DNA of 64,000 nucleotides from positions 8,976 through 72,975 of the forward strand of contig JBBDMS010000050.1 of NCBI GenBank assembly GCA_040878185.1. The letters are read 5' to 3'. The number at the start of each line of letters is the position of its first letter. The first letter of the stretch is position 1. This DNA comes from JAWXBK01 sp040878185 (GTDB taxonomy: Bacteria; Pseudomonadota; Alphaproteobacteria; Dongiales; Dongiaceae). The position numbers and the translations under genes are program-made. This document shows, one piece after another, positions 24,644 to 33,108 of the stretch. The notes beneath the pieces were generated by a model. That model did no database searches and was not told the origin of the DNA. It worked only from the letters and a program-made list of their open reading frames with translations.

Positions 24644-26554
24644 CTACCAGCCGCCACCGCCGCCACCGCCACCGCCGCCGCCCGACGATCCACCGCCGCC
24701 CGAACCGCCGGTCCGTCCGCCCGAGTTCGGGTTGGTGGATGCCGCCGCCACGCTGCCCGAGAAGGCGCGGCCGAAACTACCGATCTCGCTGCCGCTGAAG
24801 CGCGTACCGCCATACCAGCGCGGTCGATAGGCCTGGTTGGTCTCGGCGGTGATCCGCTGGAACACATCTTCGAACTGCTGCGCCCATTGGTCTTCGACAC
24901 CGAGGGCAACGGCATAAGGGAGCAGCGACTCGAAATGTTCCGGTGTGCGCTCCGGCGGATGATGAAAGGCGAGCCGGTCCTTTTCGGCCACGCTGAGATA
25001 GAGGCGCATGCCTTCGATCTCGTCGGCTTGCGCACGGCCGAGCGGCGTGCGCGCTTCCAGGAGCTTGAAGAAGATGATGTTGATTGCGCTTGCCGCAACG
25101 AGAACGATCAGCCCGACCGGCCCGATCGCAGCGATCTGTTCCGACGCGCCGAAAATCCAGGCGCCGAGAAACGGCACGGAGAACAGCGAGAAGATGATCG
25201 CGCCCGGCAGGTTCTTCCAGCCGCGCCCCGCGAAGAAATCCCGCCACAGGCCGACGGTCTTCCATAACAGCATCGCGCAGCCGAAGGTCCACGCCCCGAG
25301 CCAGAGCGACATGAAGATCGCGACGGCGGGATCGTTGCCGAAGGCGGCAACCGCCACCCAGACCAGCAGGGTGAGAACAATGCCCGGAATGAACCAGATC
25401 CGGTTTCGGACGAAGAACTTGCGGTCGTATTCGCCCTCCAGATGCGATTTCAGGACGGCCTGTGCCTTCTGCAGAATCTTGCGGTTCGATTGCTCGACCC
25501 TGAACAGCTGCTCGGCACCCAGAAACAATCGGTCCAGAATTCTGCGTTCGCCGGGCGATAGCGGCTTCTTCGTGGCTTCGTCGATGTCGTCGCGCCGCAC
25601 GATCGTGTATTTTTTCTTTTCGGTTTCCTCGATGCGCAGCCAGCCCTTGGCGGCCATGCTGACGATCGCGCTTACGAACGTCATCGAATCGAACCGCATG
25701 CGGTCGAGGAAGCGCATCGCGGCGGGCGGCAGATCGCTTTCCCAGCGCGCGATGACCGGGCCGCCTTTGGGGTCGCGACCGACTTTGCTCCAGGCGATGA
25801 GGTAATAGAGCAGGACCAGCAGCAGCCCGCCGAACCCGACCATCGCTGCCATGCCGGCGCCCTGGCGGAGCAGACGGTCGGCCGTCGACGGCGGCGTGAC
25901 GACACCCTTCGGGAAACCGACCGCGACGGTCAGCCCTTCGCCGGGTCGCAGTACGGCGGTCGTCTCGAACAGCACGCTCTTGTCGCCCATGGCGCGCTGC
26001 ACATAGTCCTGACGGTTCTCGTCGGCATAGCCGGTATATCCGTGCGCCTCGAGCACCTCGGCGCTCGCCGGCAAAATGACCAGCGCCCGCGCCCGGTCGA
26101 TCGGGAACGCCCATTCATTGCCGGTCGCATTCCAGTAGATCTCGTCATGGTCGTCGGCGTAACCGACCTGATCTTCCATCCGATAGCGGATCAGATAGGT
26201 CTGCGCGCGCTCCGGTAGCAGCACATCGGGATCGCCGATGCGGATGCGGACGCCGTCCGAGATCGATTCGGTCGACCAGGGTTCCGGCTTGCCGTTGCGG
26301 GTGACTTCGATCACCTCGAAACCGCCGCGGCCGCTGCTGCCGAAGGGAATGTCGCGGACGATGCCGCGTTTGATCTGGTCGCCTTCGACATTCACCGTGA
26401 TCGCTTCGGTGACGGATATGGCGCCGTCGTTTTCGACCACGATCTTGACGTCGAAATCGAGGATACGCTCTTCGGCGAGTGCCGGCGCGGTCGAGGAAAA
26501 CACGAAGGCGAGCAGCGCGGCTGCGAGAAACCCGGCCGCGCGCAACGGGCTCAT
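24644..26554 (-). CDS. DUF2207 membrane protein with glycine-rich tail
   Basis: 636 residues. A cleavable signal peptide (LAAALLAFVFSSTAPALA) precedes an N-terminal beta-rich DUF2207 domain (ERILDFDVKIVVENDGAISVTE). A membrane helix near residue 235 is followed by a cytosolic segment, two or three further helices around 390-480, and a C-terminal tail of almost pure Gly and Ser ending in Trp. The partner LemA gene overlaps its start (ATGA). LemA/DUF2207 pairs are common, but their function is not firmly known. Confidence 0.85.
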   Translation of the reverse strand: MSPLRAAGFLAAALLAFVFSSTAPALAEERILDFDVKIVVENDGAISVTEAITVNVEGDQIKRGIVRDIPFGSSGRGGFEVIEVTRNGKPEPWSTESISDGVRIRIGDPDVLLPERAQTYLIRYRMEDQVGYADDHDEIYWNATGNEWAFPIDRARALVILPASAEVLEAHGYTGYADENRQDYVQRAMGDKSVLFETTAVLRPGEGLTVAVGFPKGVVTPPSTADRLLRQGAGMAAMVGFGGLLLVLLYYLIAWSKVGRDPKGGPVIARWESDLPPAAMRFLDRMRFDSMTFVSAIVSMAAKGWLRIEETEKKKYTIVRRDDIDEATKKPLSPGERRILDRLFLGAEQLFRVEQSNRKILQKAQAVLKSHLEGEYDRKFFVRNRIWFIPGIVLTLLVWVAVAAFGNDPAVAIFMSLWLGAWTFGCAMLLWKTVGLWRDFFAGRGWKNLPGAIIFSLFSVPFLGAWIFGASEQIAAIGPVGLIVLVAASAINIIFFKLLEARTPLGRAQADEIEGMRLYLSVAEKDRLAFHHPPERTPEHFESLLPYAVALGVEDQWAQQFEDVFQRITAETNQAYRPRWYGGTRFSGSEIGSFGRAFSGSVAAASTNPNSGGRTGGSGGGGSSGGGGGGGGGGGW

Positions 26555-27132
26555 CGCTTGAAGTCGACCGCTACCGGCTTGCGCGCTGCTGCGGCCTCGT
26601 CGGCGTCAAGTTCGAAATAAGTGGCCGCAGTAAACTTGAAGGCATTTGCGACCAGATTGCTCGGGAACTGCTGGATCGCGTCGTTCATCTCGCGCGCCGA
26701 GCCGTTATAGAAGCGGCGCGAACGCTGGATATGATCCTCGATCTCGGCGAGGTCGCGCTGCATCTGCAGAAAGTTCTCGTTCGACTTGAGTTCGGGATAG
26801 GCCTCCGCCACGGCGAACAGGCTTTTGAGGGCTCCGCTCAGCATGTTTTCGCTCTTGGCCTGATCGGCGGCGCTGCCCTGATTCGAAATCGCGGCGGCGC
26901 GCGCCTTGACGACGGCCTCGAACACGTCGCGTTCCTGCGTCGCGTAACCTTTCACGGTCTCGACCAGGTTCGGCACGAGGTCGTAGCGCCGCTTCATCTG
27001 CACCTGGATGTCGCTCCACGCCTCGGCGATCCGGTTCCGGAGCGAGACGAGGCGGTTGTAGGTCACCCAGACATAGATGCCGACCGCAAGCGGAATGGCG
27101 ATAACGATGAGGAGTATGATGGTACCGGTCAT
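26551..27132 (-). CDS. lemA: LemA family protein
   Basis: 193 residues. An N-terminal membrane anchor (IILLIVIAIPLAVGIYVWVTY) is followed by the LemA helical domain: YNRLVSLRNRIAEAWSDIQVQMKRRYDLVPNLVETVKGY and QFPSNLVANAFKF near the end. The family faces the periplasm and its role is unknown; some relatives are linked to envelope stress. It overlaps the DUF2207 gene by ATGA. Confidence 0.92.
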   Translation of the reverse strand: MTGTIILLIVIAIPLAVGIYVWVTYNRLVSLRNRIAEAWSDIQVQMKRRYDLVPNLVETVKGYATQERDVFEAVVKARAAAISNQGSAADQAKSENMLSGALKSLFAVAEAYPELKSNENFLQMQRDLAEIEDHIQRSRRFYNGSAREMNDAIQQFPSNLVANAFKFTAATYFELDADEAAAARKPVAVDFKR

Positions 27133-27183
27133 GGGCCAAGCTTAGCCGGGCCCGGGGCCGCGGGCGAGGGGGAAAGACGGTGC

Positions 27184-28872
27184 CTAGTTCCGTCCTGACA
27201 GCAGGCCGCGCGCGATGACATGGGCCTGGATTTCGGCGGCGCCCTCGAAAATATTGAGGATGCGCGCATCGCAGAGGACGCGGCTCACCGCATATTCCTC
27301 GGCGTAGCCGTTGCCGCCATGCACCTGCAGCGCATTGTCGGCGGCGGCCCAGGCGACGCGCGCCGCCAGCAGTTTCGCCATGCCGGCTTCGATATCGCAG
27401 CGCCGGTCGCCATCCTTCTCGCGCGCGGCGAAATAGGTGAGCTGGCGCGCGATCATCGTTTCGGTCGCCATCATCGCGAGCTTGACCGCGACGCGCGGAA
27501 ACTCGGCTATTTTCCTGCCGAAGGCGATGCGCTCCTGCGCATAGCCCAGCGCGAGTTCGAGCGCGTTCTGCGCGACGCCGACGGCGCGCGCCGCGGTCTG
27601 CACGCGCGCGCTCTCGAACGTCGCCATGAGCTGCTTGAACCCGTTGCCTTCCTCGCCGCCGAGCAGATTCGCTGCCGGTACCTCGAAATTGTCGAAGGCA
27701 AGTTCGTATTCCTTCATGCCGCGGTAACCGAGCACGCGGATCTCGCTGCCGGTCATGCCCTTGGCCGGAAACGGGTCTGCGTCGGTGCCGCGCGGTTTCG
27801 GTGCGAGGAACATCGAGAGCCCGCGCCAGTCGGTCGAATTCGGATCGGTGCGCGCGAGCAAGGTCATCATGTCGGAACGCGCCGCGTGCGTGATCCAGGT
27901 CTTGTTGCCGGTGATGCGGTAGACGTCGCCGTCGCGCACCGCACGGGTCTTCAGCGCGCCGAGGTCGGAGCCGGTGCCGGGTTCGGTGAACACCGCCGTC
28001 GGCAAAATTTCGCCCGAGGCGAGTTTCGGCAGCCATGCGACCTTCTGTGCTTCGGTGCCGCCGATCCGGATCATTTCGGCCGCGATCTCCGAGCGCGTGC
28101 CGAGCGAGCCGAGCCCGATATAACCGCGTGCCAGTTCTTCTGTGACGACGCACATCGCGATCTTGCCCATGCCGAGCCCGCCGAATTCTTCCGGCACGGT
28201 GAGCCCGAAAATACCGAGCCCGGCGAGCTCTTCGATCACCGACATCGGGATCAATTCGTCCTTGCGATGCCAGTCATGCGCATCGGCGGCGTGATCGTCG
28301 GCAATGCGGCGGAACTGGTCGCGCACCATCGCGAGTGTTTCGTCGCCGAGCGCCGCATCCCCGCAATCGCCATCGGCGATCAGCGCCGCAAGCCGCATCC
28401 GGGCCGCGTTGCCGCCGGCCGCGATCAGGGTTGCTACCGGCTGTGCGTTCGCGAAACCCTGCGCCGCCGTCTGCGCATCGGGGCCGGCATCCGCCGCCCG
28501 CGCGATCTCGCCTTGGCTCATCGGCAGGCCGCCGGCCATCTGTGCGAGATATTCGCCAAAGCCGATCTGCAGCATCAGCGCTTCGCGCTCGCCGAGCCGG
28601 CCATCGCCGTCGAGGCGCTCGGCCCAGCGCAGCATTTCGCGCAGCGCCATCGCGTAGGTCGCGAACCAGGCAAAACCGTGGGCCGCGAACTGCTCGCGAT
28701 CGAGCGACGCGGCATCGATCTTGCCGGCGCGCGTCACGCTTTCGGCGACCGCCGCCTTCAGCCGCGCGACGAGCGCCTCGGCTTCCGCCAGCGCCGCTGC
28801 ACAGAGCGGCAGCAGGTCGGGAAGACGCGCACTCGCGGCAGTTTCAGATTTGAGTTCGACAGTGAGACTCAT
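27184..28872 (-). CDS. mcd: acyl-CoA dehydrogenase, probable (2S)-methylsuccinyl-CoA dehydrogenase
   Basis: 562 residues, about 170 longer at the N-terminus than ordinary acyl-CoA dehydrogenases, which matches the Mcd subfamily of the ethylmalonyl-CoA pathway. The dehydrogenase core starts near residue 170 (FGLTVPEEFGGLGMGKIAM), with FAD-binding AVFTEPGTGSDLGALKTRA and TWITHAARSDMMTLLARTD. The C-terminal domain shows QVHGGNGYAEEYAVSRVLCDARILNIFEGAAEIQ. It oxidises methylsuccinyl-CoA to mesaconyl-CoA, passing electrons to ETF. Its position directly downstream of ccr on the same strand supports this specific assignment over a general acyl-CoA dehydrogenase. Confidence 0.82.
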   Translation of the reverse strand: MSLTVELKSETAASARLPDLLPLCAAALAEAEALVARLKAAVAESVTRAGKIDAASLDREQFAAHGFAWFATYAMALREMLRWAERLDGDGRLGEREALMLQIGFGEYLAQMAGGLPMSQGEIARAADAGPDAQTAAQGFANAQPVATLIAAGGNAARMRLAALIADGDCGDAALGDETLAMVRDQFRRIADDHAADAHDWHRKDELIPMSVIEELAGLGIFGLTVPEEFGGLGMGKIAMCVVTEELARGYIGLGSLGTRSEIAAEMIRIGGTEAQKVAWLPKLASGEILPTAVFTEPGTGSDLGALKTRAVRDGDVYRITGNKTWITHAARSDMMTLLARTDPNSTDWRGLSMFLAPKPRGTDADPFPAKGMTGSEIRVLGYRGMKEYELAFDNFEVPAANLLGGEEGNGFKQLMATFESARVQTAARAVGVAQNALELALGYAQERIAFGRKIAEFPRVAVKLAMMATETMIARQLTYFAAREKDGDRRCDIEAGMAKLLAARVAWAAADNALQVHGGNGYAEEYAVSRVLCDARILNIFEGAAEIQAHVIARGLLSGRN

Positions 28873-28887
28873 AATAACTCTGACTTT

Positions 28888-28966
28888 ACCCCCTCCCCCT
28901 GCCNNNNNNNNNNGCCGCGGTCAGCCGCGGCAGACCGCGGCGTGAGGGAGGGGGAAGGGGAGGGGT
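28888..28966. repeat. palindromic intergenic repeat, copy 1 (contains assembly gap)
   Basis: An imperfect inverted repeat with a pyrimidine-rich left arm (CCCCCTCCCCCTGCC), a GC-rich core (GCCGCGGTCAGCCGCGGC) and a right arm GTGAGGGAGGGGGAAGGGG. The core and right arm match the second element at 29019-29068, so both belong to one REP-like family. The ten Ns lie within the left half of the core. Confidence 0.6.
28904..28913. other. assembly gap (10 N) in a palindromic repeat
   Basis: Ten Ns within copy 1 of the palindromic element between ccr and mcd. Strong secondary structure and repetition are the probable cause of the gap. Confidence 0.98.
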
Positions 28967-29018
28967 TGCGAGCGGAGAGAGCAGCAAGCGCGTCTTGCCT
29001 CTTCACCCCCACCTTGAC

Positions 29019-29068
29019 CCTCCCCCGCATGTCGCGGTCGGCCGCGACCGATCGCGGCGTGGGGGAGA
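29019..29068. repeat. palindromic intergenic repeat, copy 2
   Basis: The outer arms CTCCCCCGC and GCGTGGGGGAG pair with each other. The inner part holds the self-complementary CGCGGTCGGCCGCGACCG. Same family as the element at 28888-28966. It lies 33 bp beyond the ccr stop and could act as a stem-loop protecting or terminating the ccr transcript. Confidence 0.6.
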
Positions 29069-29100
29069 GAATTTCTTATCGGGCGCGCGCGTTACGCCCC

Positions 29101-30408
29101 CTATTCCTCCGCCGCGTCCTCGAGCGTGCGCAGGCCGGGGCGCTTCGCCTGGACCAGCACCGCCATGTTGCCCGGCTTGTGCTGGTTCTTCCACATCTTG
29201 GTGTGCGCGCGCGGAATGTCGTTCCAGGAAAACACTTCCGACATGCAGGGATCGATACGACGTTCGATTACGAGCTGGTTCGCCTGGGCCGCCTGCAGCA
29301 GATTCGCGAAATGGCTGCCCTGGATGCGCTTCTGTCGCATCCACACAAAACGCGCGTCGAAGGTGATGTTGTAGCCGGTGGTGCCGGCGCAGAACACGAC
29401 CATACCGCCGCGCTTCACGACGAAGCAGGAGACCGGGAAGGTCGATTCGCCCGGATGTTCAAAGACGAAATCGACGTCGTTGCCTTTGCCGGTGATTGCC
29501 CAGATCGCCTTGCCGAACTCGCGGCATTTTTTCATGTAATCGCCATACGCGACCGCATCGTCGACATCGGGCAACTGGCCCCAGCAATCGAACTGCGTGC
29601 GGTTGATGACGCCCTTGGCGCCGAGCGAGAGCACGAATTCGCGCTTGGATTCGTCGGAGATGATGCCGATCGCATTGGCGCCCGCCGTCGAGATAAGCTG
29701 GATCGCCATCGATCCGAGTCCGCCCGAGGCGCCCCAGACCAGCACGTTATGGCCGGGCCGGAGGATATGCGGACGATGGCCGAACAGCATGCGGTACGCG
29801 GTCGCCAGTGTCAGGGTGTAGCAGGCGCTCTCTTCCCAGGTGAGATGCCGGGCGCGGTGCATAAGCTGGCGGTCCTGCACGCGCGCGAACTGCGCGAAGG
29901 AACCATCCGGCGTCTCGTAGCCCCAGATTCGCTGCGAGGGCGAGAACATCGGATCGCCGCCATTGCACTCTTCGTCGTCGCCGTCGTCCTGGTTGCAATG
30001 CACGACGACCTCGTCGCCCACTTTCCAGCGCGTCACCTTGGAGCCGATCGCCCACACGACGCCAGCCGCGTCCGAGCCGGCGATGTGATAATCCGCCTTG
30101 TGCACGTCGAACGGCGAAATCGGTTTGCCGAGCCCGGCCCAGACGCCGTTGTAATTGACGCCGGCGGCCATCACGAGAATCAGCACGTCATGGCTGTCGA
30201 GCTTCGGCGTCGGCACGACCTCGACCTGCATCGACTGTTCGGGCGGGCCGTGCCGGTCGCGCCGGATGGCCCACGCGTACATGGTCGGCGGCACGAAACC
30301 GAGCGGCGGGATCTCGCCGACCTCGTACAAATCCTTGCCGGCGGGGCCGGCGATCTGGTTGGCGGCCTCGTGACTGGCCGGTTCGGCCTTCGCGGTCATC
30401 GCGCTCAT
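29101..30408 (-). CDS. ccr: crotonyl-CoA carboxylase/reductase
   Basis: 435 residues, the usual length for Ccr. It is an MDR-superfamily enzyme that reductively carboxylates crotonyl-CoA to ethylmalonyl-CoA with NADPH and CO2, the defining step of the ethylmalonyl-CoA pathway. Visible family features are GVNYNGVWAGLGKPIS in the N-terminal domain, the cofactor motif VLVWGASGGLGSMAIQL, and the Ccr-specific segments SQRIWGYETPDGSFAQF and FVWMRQKRIQGSHFAN. The MSAMTAKAEPASH start at 30408 follows GAGGGG closely; a second ATG nine bases later has better spacing. A palindrome upstream (30503-30517) is shared with ecm. Mcd follows downstream. Confidence 0.95.
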   Translation of the reverse strand: MSAMTAKAEPASHEAANQIAGPAGKDLYEVGEIPPLGFVPPTMYAWAIRRDRHGPPEQSMQVEVVPTPKLDSHDVLILVMAAGVNYNGVWAGLGKPISPFDVHKADYHIAGSDAAGVVWAIGSKVTRWKVGDEVVVHCNQDDGDDEECNGGDPMFSPSQRIWGYETPDGSFAQFARVQDRQLMHRARHLTWEESACYTLTLATAYRMLFGHRPHILRPGHNVLVWGASGGLGSMAIQLISTAGANAIGIISDESKREFVLSLGAKGVINRTQFDCWGQLPDVDDAVAYGDYMKKCREFGKAIWAITGKGNDVDFVFEHPGESTFPVSCFVVKRGGMVVFCAGTTGYNITFDARFVWMRQKRIQGSHFANLLQAAQANQLVIERRIDPCMSEVFSWNDIPRAHTKMWKNQHKPGNMAVLVQAKRPGLRTLEDAAEE

Positions 30409-30502
30409 GTCCCCTCGCAAGTTCGCTTCGCGCAACCGCCCGTCAGGGCGGACCCGCCGGGACGCTCCAGCAGGCGCATTGGTCTTAGCGGTCGCAAAAA
30501 AA

Positions 30503-30517
30503 TATTGCAATGCAATA
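30503..30517. promoter_or_regulatory. palindromic operator candidate upstream of ccr
   Basis: TATTGCAATGCAATA is a perfect palindrome around a single central base, 95 bp upstream of the ccr start in an otherwise AT-rich patch. A 13-of-15 match lies upstream of ecm at 35573-35587. The core TGCAATGCA fits the consensus TGCRNYGCA that I recall for PhaR/AniA, regulators of acetyl-CoA/polyhydroxybutyrate metabolism. That link is tentative. Confidence 0.55.
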
Positions 30518-30559
30518 CAGGCTTCTTGTTGCGGCCGCCACGCTAAACGAGAAATATTA

Positions 30560-31630
30560 TTACTCTCTACCGGTTTTCTTTCCGCAAATGCCGCGGAGAG
30601 CCGCCCAGTCCACCTTTGCCAACCCCGCGTCACCCTCGGCGGTTCCGGGGGGGGCCGCCGCCGGGGGGGCGAGTTCGGGGTGGGTCGACAGCCAGTCCGG
30701 CAATTCGCTGTCCGGCATGTCTTCCCCGATCTTCCGGAAGAACCGGCCGAGCCCGTCGCTGCGCAGCCCGGCTTCCTCGAGCAGTTCGATGGCACGGGCA
30801 TCGGCCTCGGTTTCCGCCTCGCGCGAGTAAGCGAGCATCGCGAGCGCGAACCCGGCATCGCCGACATTGCTGCCGCCGAAAGCGATCGTGACGAGCGCGC
30901 CGAGCCCGAGCTGTTCGACGATGCGTCGGGTCGGATGATCGAGATCGAGATGCGCGATCTCGTGCGCCAAAACGCCCGCCAGCATCTCCGGCCCTTCGGA
31001 CTCGTCGATCAACCCTTCAAACACCAGGATGTGATTGCCTGGCAGCGCGATCGCATTCGGCATGCCGATGCGCACGACGTCGACGGTGAACGGCGGCTCG
31101 TCGAGCGAGGGCGGTGCGATGCGCTCGGCAAGATTGCGCAGCGCATTGAGCCCCGCCGTGTTTTCGCAAACGCGCATCTGCTCGATCATGCTCTCATGCA
31201 TCGCCTCGCCGAGCCGCTGTTCCCAGATCGGTGGCACCAGCGTCGCCAGGGAGCCCGCGAGCGGTCGCCAGCCGAAATAGCCGGCCGCGACGATCGCGAG
31301 CATGGCAAGCGACCAGATCAGGACCGTGCGTGATTCGAGCAGGCCGCGTCTGCGCCGCCAGCGGCGCAGTTCCGGTCTTGCCGCCAGAATCGCCTCGCGT
31401 TCGGGCGAGGGATAAAGAACAAGCCGGGGCCCTTCGACATCGCCGAGGGCGAACACCATCGATCCGTTCGCCTCGTTCTCGTCGATGACGCAGACCTCGT
31501 CGAGCGCCCAATGGGCGAGCAGCCGGCCGCCATCGTCGCGGATCTCGAGCCGCGACGCGGCGAGGGTCGCATTCGCAGGCCGGCTTGCGGCCGAAAGCCC
31601 GTCGTTGAAACGGTCGCGCGGATCGGACAT
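30560..31630 (-). CDS. M48-family membrane metallopeptidase
   Basis: 356 residues. An N-terminal cytosolic domain (about 1-95) is followed by one transmembrane helix (TVLIWSLAMLAIVAAGYFGW) and a periplasmic M48 peptidase domain. The zinc motif is VLAHEIAHLDLDH (HExxH), and a third ligand is probably the Glu in SREAETEADARAIELL. The C-terminus is Ala/Pro-rich. It starts 10 bp after the YjgN-like gene on the same strand. YjgN (DUF898) and M48 proteins are often adjacent, suggesting a shared envelope role. Substrate unknown. Confidence 0.88.
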   Translation of the reverse strand: MSDPRDRFNDGLSAASRPANATLAASRLEIRDDGGRLLAHWALDEVCVIDENEANGSMVFALGDVEGPRLVLYPSPEREAILAARPELRRWRRRRGLLESRTVLIWSLAMLAIVAAGYFGWRPLAGSLATLVPPIWEQRLGEAMHESMIEQMRVCENTAGLNALRNLAERIAPPSLDEPPFTVDVVRIGMPNAIALPGNHILVFEGLIDESEGPEMLAGVLAHEIAHLDLDHPTRRIVEQLGLGALVTIAFGGSNVGDAGFALAMLAYSREAETEADARAIELLEEAGLRSDGLGRFFRKIGEDMPDSELPDWLSTHPELAPPAAAPPGTAEGDAGLAKVDWAALRGICGKKTGRE

Positions 31631-31640
31631 GGGCCGTGAC

Positions 31641-32828
31641 CTAGAACATCCCCGGATCGAAAGCTTCCAGCAGCCCTTCGCCGGTTTTGGGTTTCGCGAG
31701 CGCCGCCTGTTGCAGCCGTTCCACGTCGAGTATGCCGCTGACATGAAGGTGGCGGACCACGTAGCGGATGCTGCGCTGGATCACGATCGGTATGGCAAGG
31801 CCGGCGGTCAGCACGATCAGCAGGAAATTGCCGATCGCGAGCATCGCCATGTTGCCGCCGGTCGCGCTGCTGGAAAAGCGCAAATCCTGAAAGCGCGAAT
31901 GGGCGGCGACAGTTTGTGCGGTCGCTGCCTGGAACCAGGCGAAGGAGAGCGTATAGAGAAGCGCGACGATCAGCATCGCCAGAACATAGACGGCGATGAT
32001 CAGTCCGATGATCGCGACCATCGCGTCGGTATCGCCCGGCGCTTCCGGATCGGTGTTGGAGCTGAAGAGGTCCATCACGCGGTTGAAGAAATCGGCCTGC
32101 TGCAGGGCGACGAAGCCGAGCCATCCCGCGATGCCGAGGCCGATCGCAAAGACGATGAGCCCGATGACGTAGCTCGGATACAGCGTTCGCGATGAGAATG
32201 CGACAGACACTTTCTCATCGCCGAAATAGGAGCTCCCGAGCCGCCGCTCGATCAGGCGCGAGCGCGCCCAGGGCCAGGCGAGTGTCAGGGTGGCGCCGCT
32301 CAATAGCGCGAGCAGGAACGCATAGAATCCATAGATCCAGGCAGACCCGCTCATGCTGCCGCGTAGGCCGCGCCACACGGTGCGGGTCAGGCGATAGCGC
32401 TGCGCGGCATATTGCGCGACGAACGCGAAATAGCCGATTGCGAGCGCGAAAACGACGTCGAAGTACGGTACCAGTGGCGAATCAAACCCGACGGCGACGA
32501 TGAATATCTGCGCCAGCGTCGAAACGACGAAAAAGAAGCCGAACACGATCAGGAACCCGGCGAACAGTTCCGATCCCTTGCCGGTATACTCGAACGCATC
32601 GCCCATGAACCGCGTATGCGACCAGACATAGCGGCGAATGTTGGTGCGGCCCCAGAACCGGTAGACGCCGAACGTGACCATGCTCAGCAGCAGGTTCTTG
32701 ATGAAGAGCCAGTAGAGCCGGCCGAGCCGTCCGTCATAGTCGAGCAGCGGTCCCGCTGCGACGGGCGGCATTGTTCGCGTTGCCAAGCTGGCGGGAACCG
32801 ATCCGCCGCCTGCTGCGCTGTCGGTCAT
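31641..32828 (-). CDS. DUF898 (YjgN-like) multi-pass membrane protein
   Basis: 395 residues with about seven or eight hydrophobic helices. The DUF898 repeats show as YDGRLGRLYWLFIKNLLLSMVTFGVYRFWGRTNIRRYVW and later as YGFYAFLLALLSGATLTLAWPWARSRLIERR. Found across proteobacteria, with no established function. First gene of a pair with the M48 peptidase. Its 5' region (32829-33108) is shared with the divergent riboswitch-controlled metZ. Confidence 0.88.
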   Translation of the reverse strand: MTDSAAGGGSVPASLATRTMPPVAAGPLLDYDGRLGRLYWLFIKNLLLSMVTFGVYRFWGRTNIRRYVWSHTRFMGDAFEYTGKGSELFAGFLIVFGFFFVVSTLAQIFIVAVGFDSPLVPYFDVVFALAIGYFAFVAQYAAQRYRLTRTVWRGLRGSMSGSAWIYGFYAFLLALLSGATLTLAWPWARSRLIERRLGSSYFGDEKVSVAFSSRTLYPSYVIGLIVFAIGLGIAGWLGFVALQQADFFNRVMDLFSSNTDPEAPGDTDAMVAIIGLIIAVYVLAMLIVALLYTLSFAWFQAATAQTVAAHSRFQDLRFSSSATGGNMAMLAIGNFLLIVLTAGLAIPIVIQRSIRYVVRHLHVSGILDVERLQQAALAKPKTGEGLLEAFDPGMF

Positions 32829-32921
32829 GGGTGTTGTCCCCCGAAACCCCGCGCAGACGCTAAGTGGCCCCGATCATGAGCGCAAGCGGCCTCTGCTCAC
32901 TTGCCTGCGAGTTGGTCGGGC

Positions 32922-32949
32922 TTGACAGGAAATGCGTCGCGGGTCTATT
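32922..32949 (+). promoter_or_regulatory. candidate metZ promoter
   Basis: TTGACA (32922-32927), a 16-base spacer and TCTATT (32944-32949), placing a transcription start near 32956, just before the SAM-II aptamer. This leaves the aptamer intact at the extreme 5' end of the leader, as expected. Confidence 0.55.
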
Positions 32950-32959
32950 TCCGCTGCGA

Positions 32960-33014
32960 CTTCGTGGCGATTTGAGCCGGCTTGCGGCCACGTAAAACAA
33001 GCAGCTAAAAGGCC
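32960..33014 (+). promoter_or_regulatory. SAM-II riboswitch (S-adenosylmethionine aptamer)
   Basis: The H-type pseudoknot of SAM-II can be drawn by hand. P1 is CGTGGC (32963-32968) with GCCACG (32987-32992). P2 is GCTTG in the P1 loop (32980-32984) with CAAGC (32998-33002). The conserved ends GATTTGA and GCTAAAAGG (33004-33012) match the known consensus. In alphaproteobacteria SAM-II precedes metA/metX/metZ genes and reduces expression when SAM is plentiful. The aptamer is about 95 nt upstream of the metZ start codon. Confidence 0.92.
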
Positions 33015-33024
33015 TTGGTTGCCC

Positions 33025-33042
33025 GCGGGAATCCGTTCCCGC
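33025..33042 (+). other. leader hairpin between riboswitch and terminator
   Basis: GCGGGAA (33025-33031), loop TCCG, TTCCCGC (33036-33042): a perfect seven-base-pair stem with a four-base loop. It may be a spacer or timing hairpin in the metZ leader. Confidence 0.55.
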
Positions 33043-33047
33043 CAGAA

Positions 33048-33075
33048 CCTCGGCCTCCGACGGCCGGGGTTTTTT
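33048..33075 (+). terminator. intrinsic terminator in the metZ leader
   Basis: CCTCGGCC (33048-33055) pairs with GGCCGGGG (33062-33069) over a six-base loop, followed by six T residues (33070-33075). It lies between the SAM-II aptamer and the metZ ribosome-binding site (GGAGG at 33097-33101), so it is positioned to act as the expression platform by attenuation. Confidence 0.75.
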
Positions 33076-33108
33076 AAATGTCCGCCGTGCGCGGGCAGGA
33101 GGCGACCG

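Noticed and set aside
27220..30546. A very long open frame (over 1100 codons) on the plus strand across mcd and ccr
   Set aside because: It is antisense to two clearly recognised genes, passes through the N gap, has no domain similarity I can see, and is explained by GC-rich codon bias. The same applies to long frames opposite nrdJ (7100-9631) and opposite the Lon-like gene (51972-54335).
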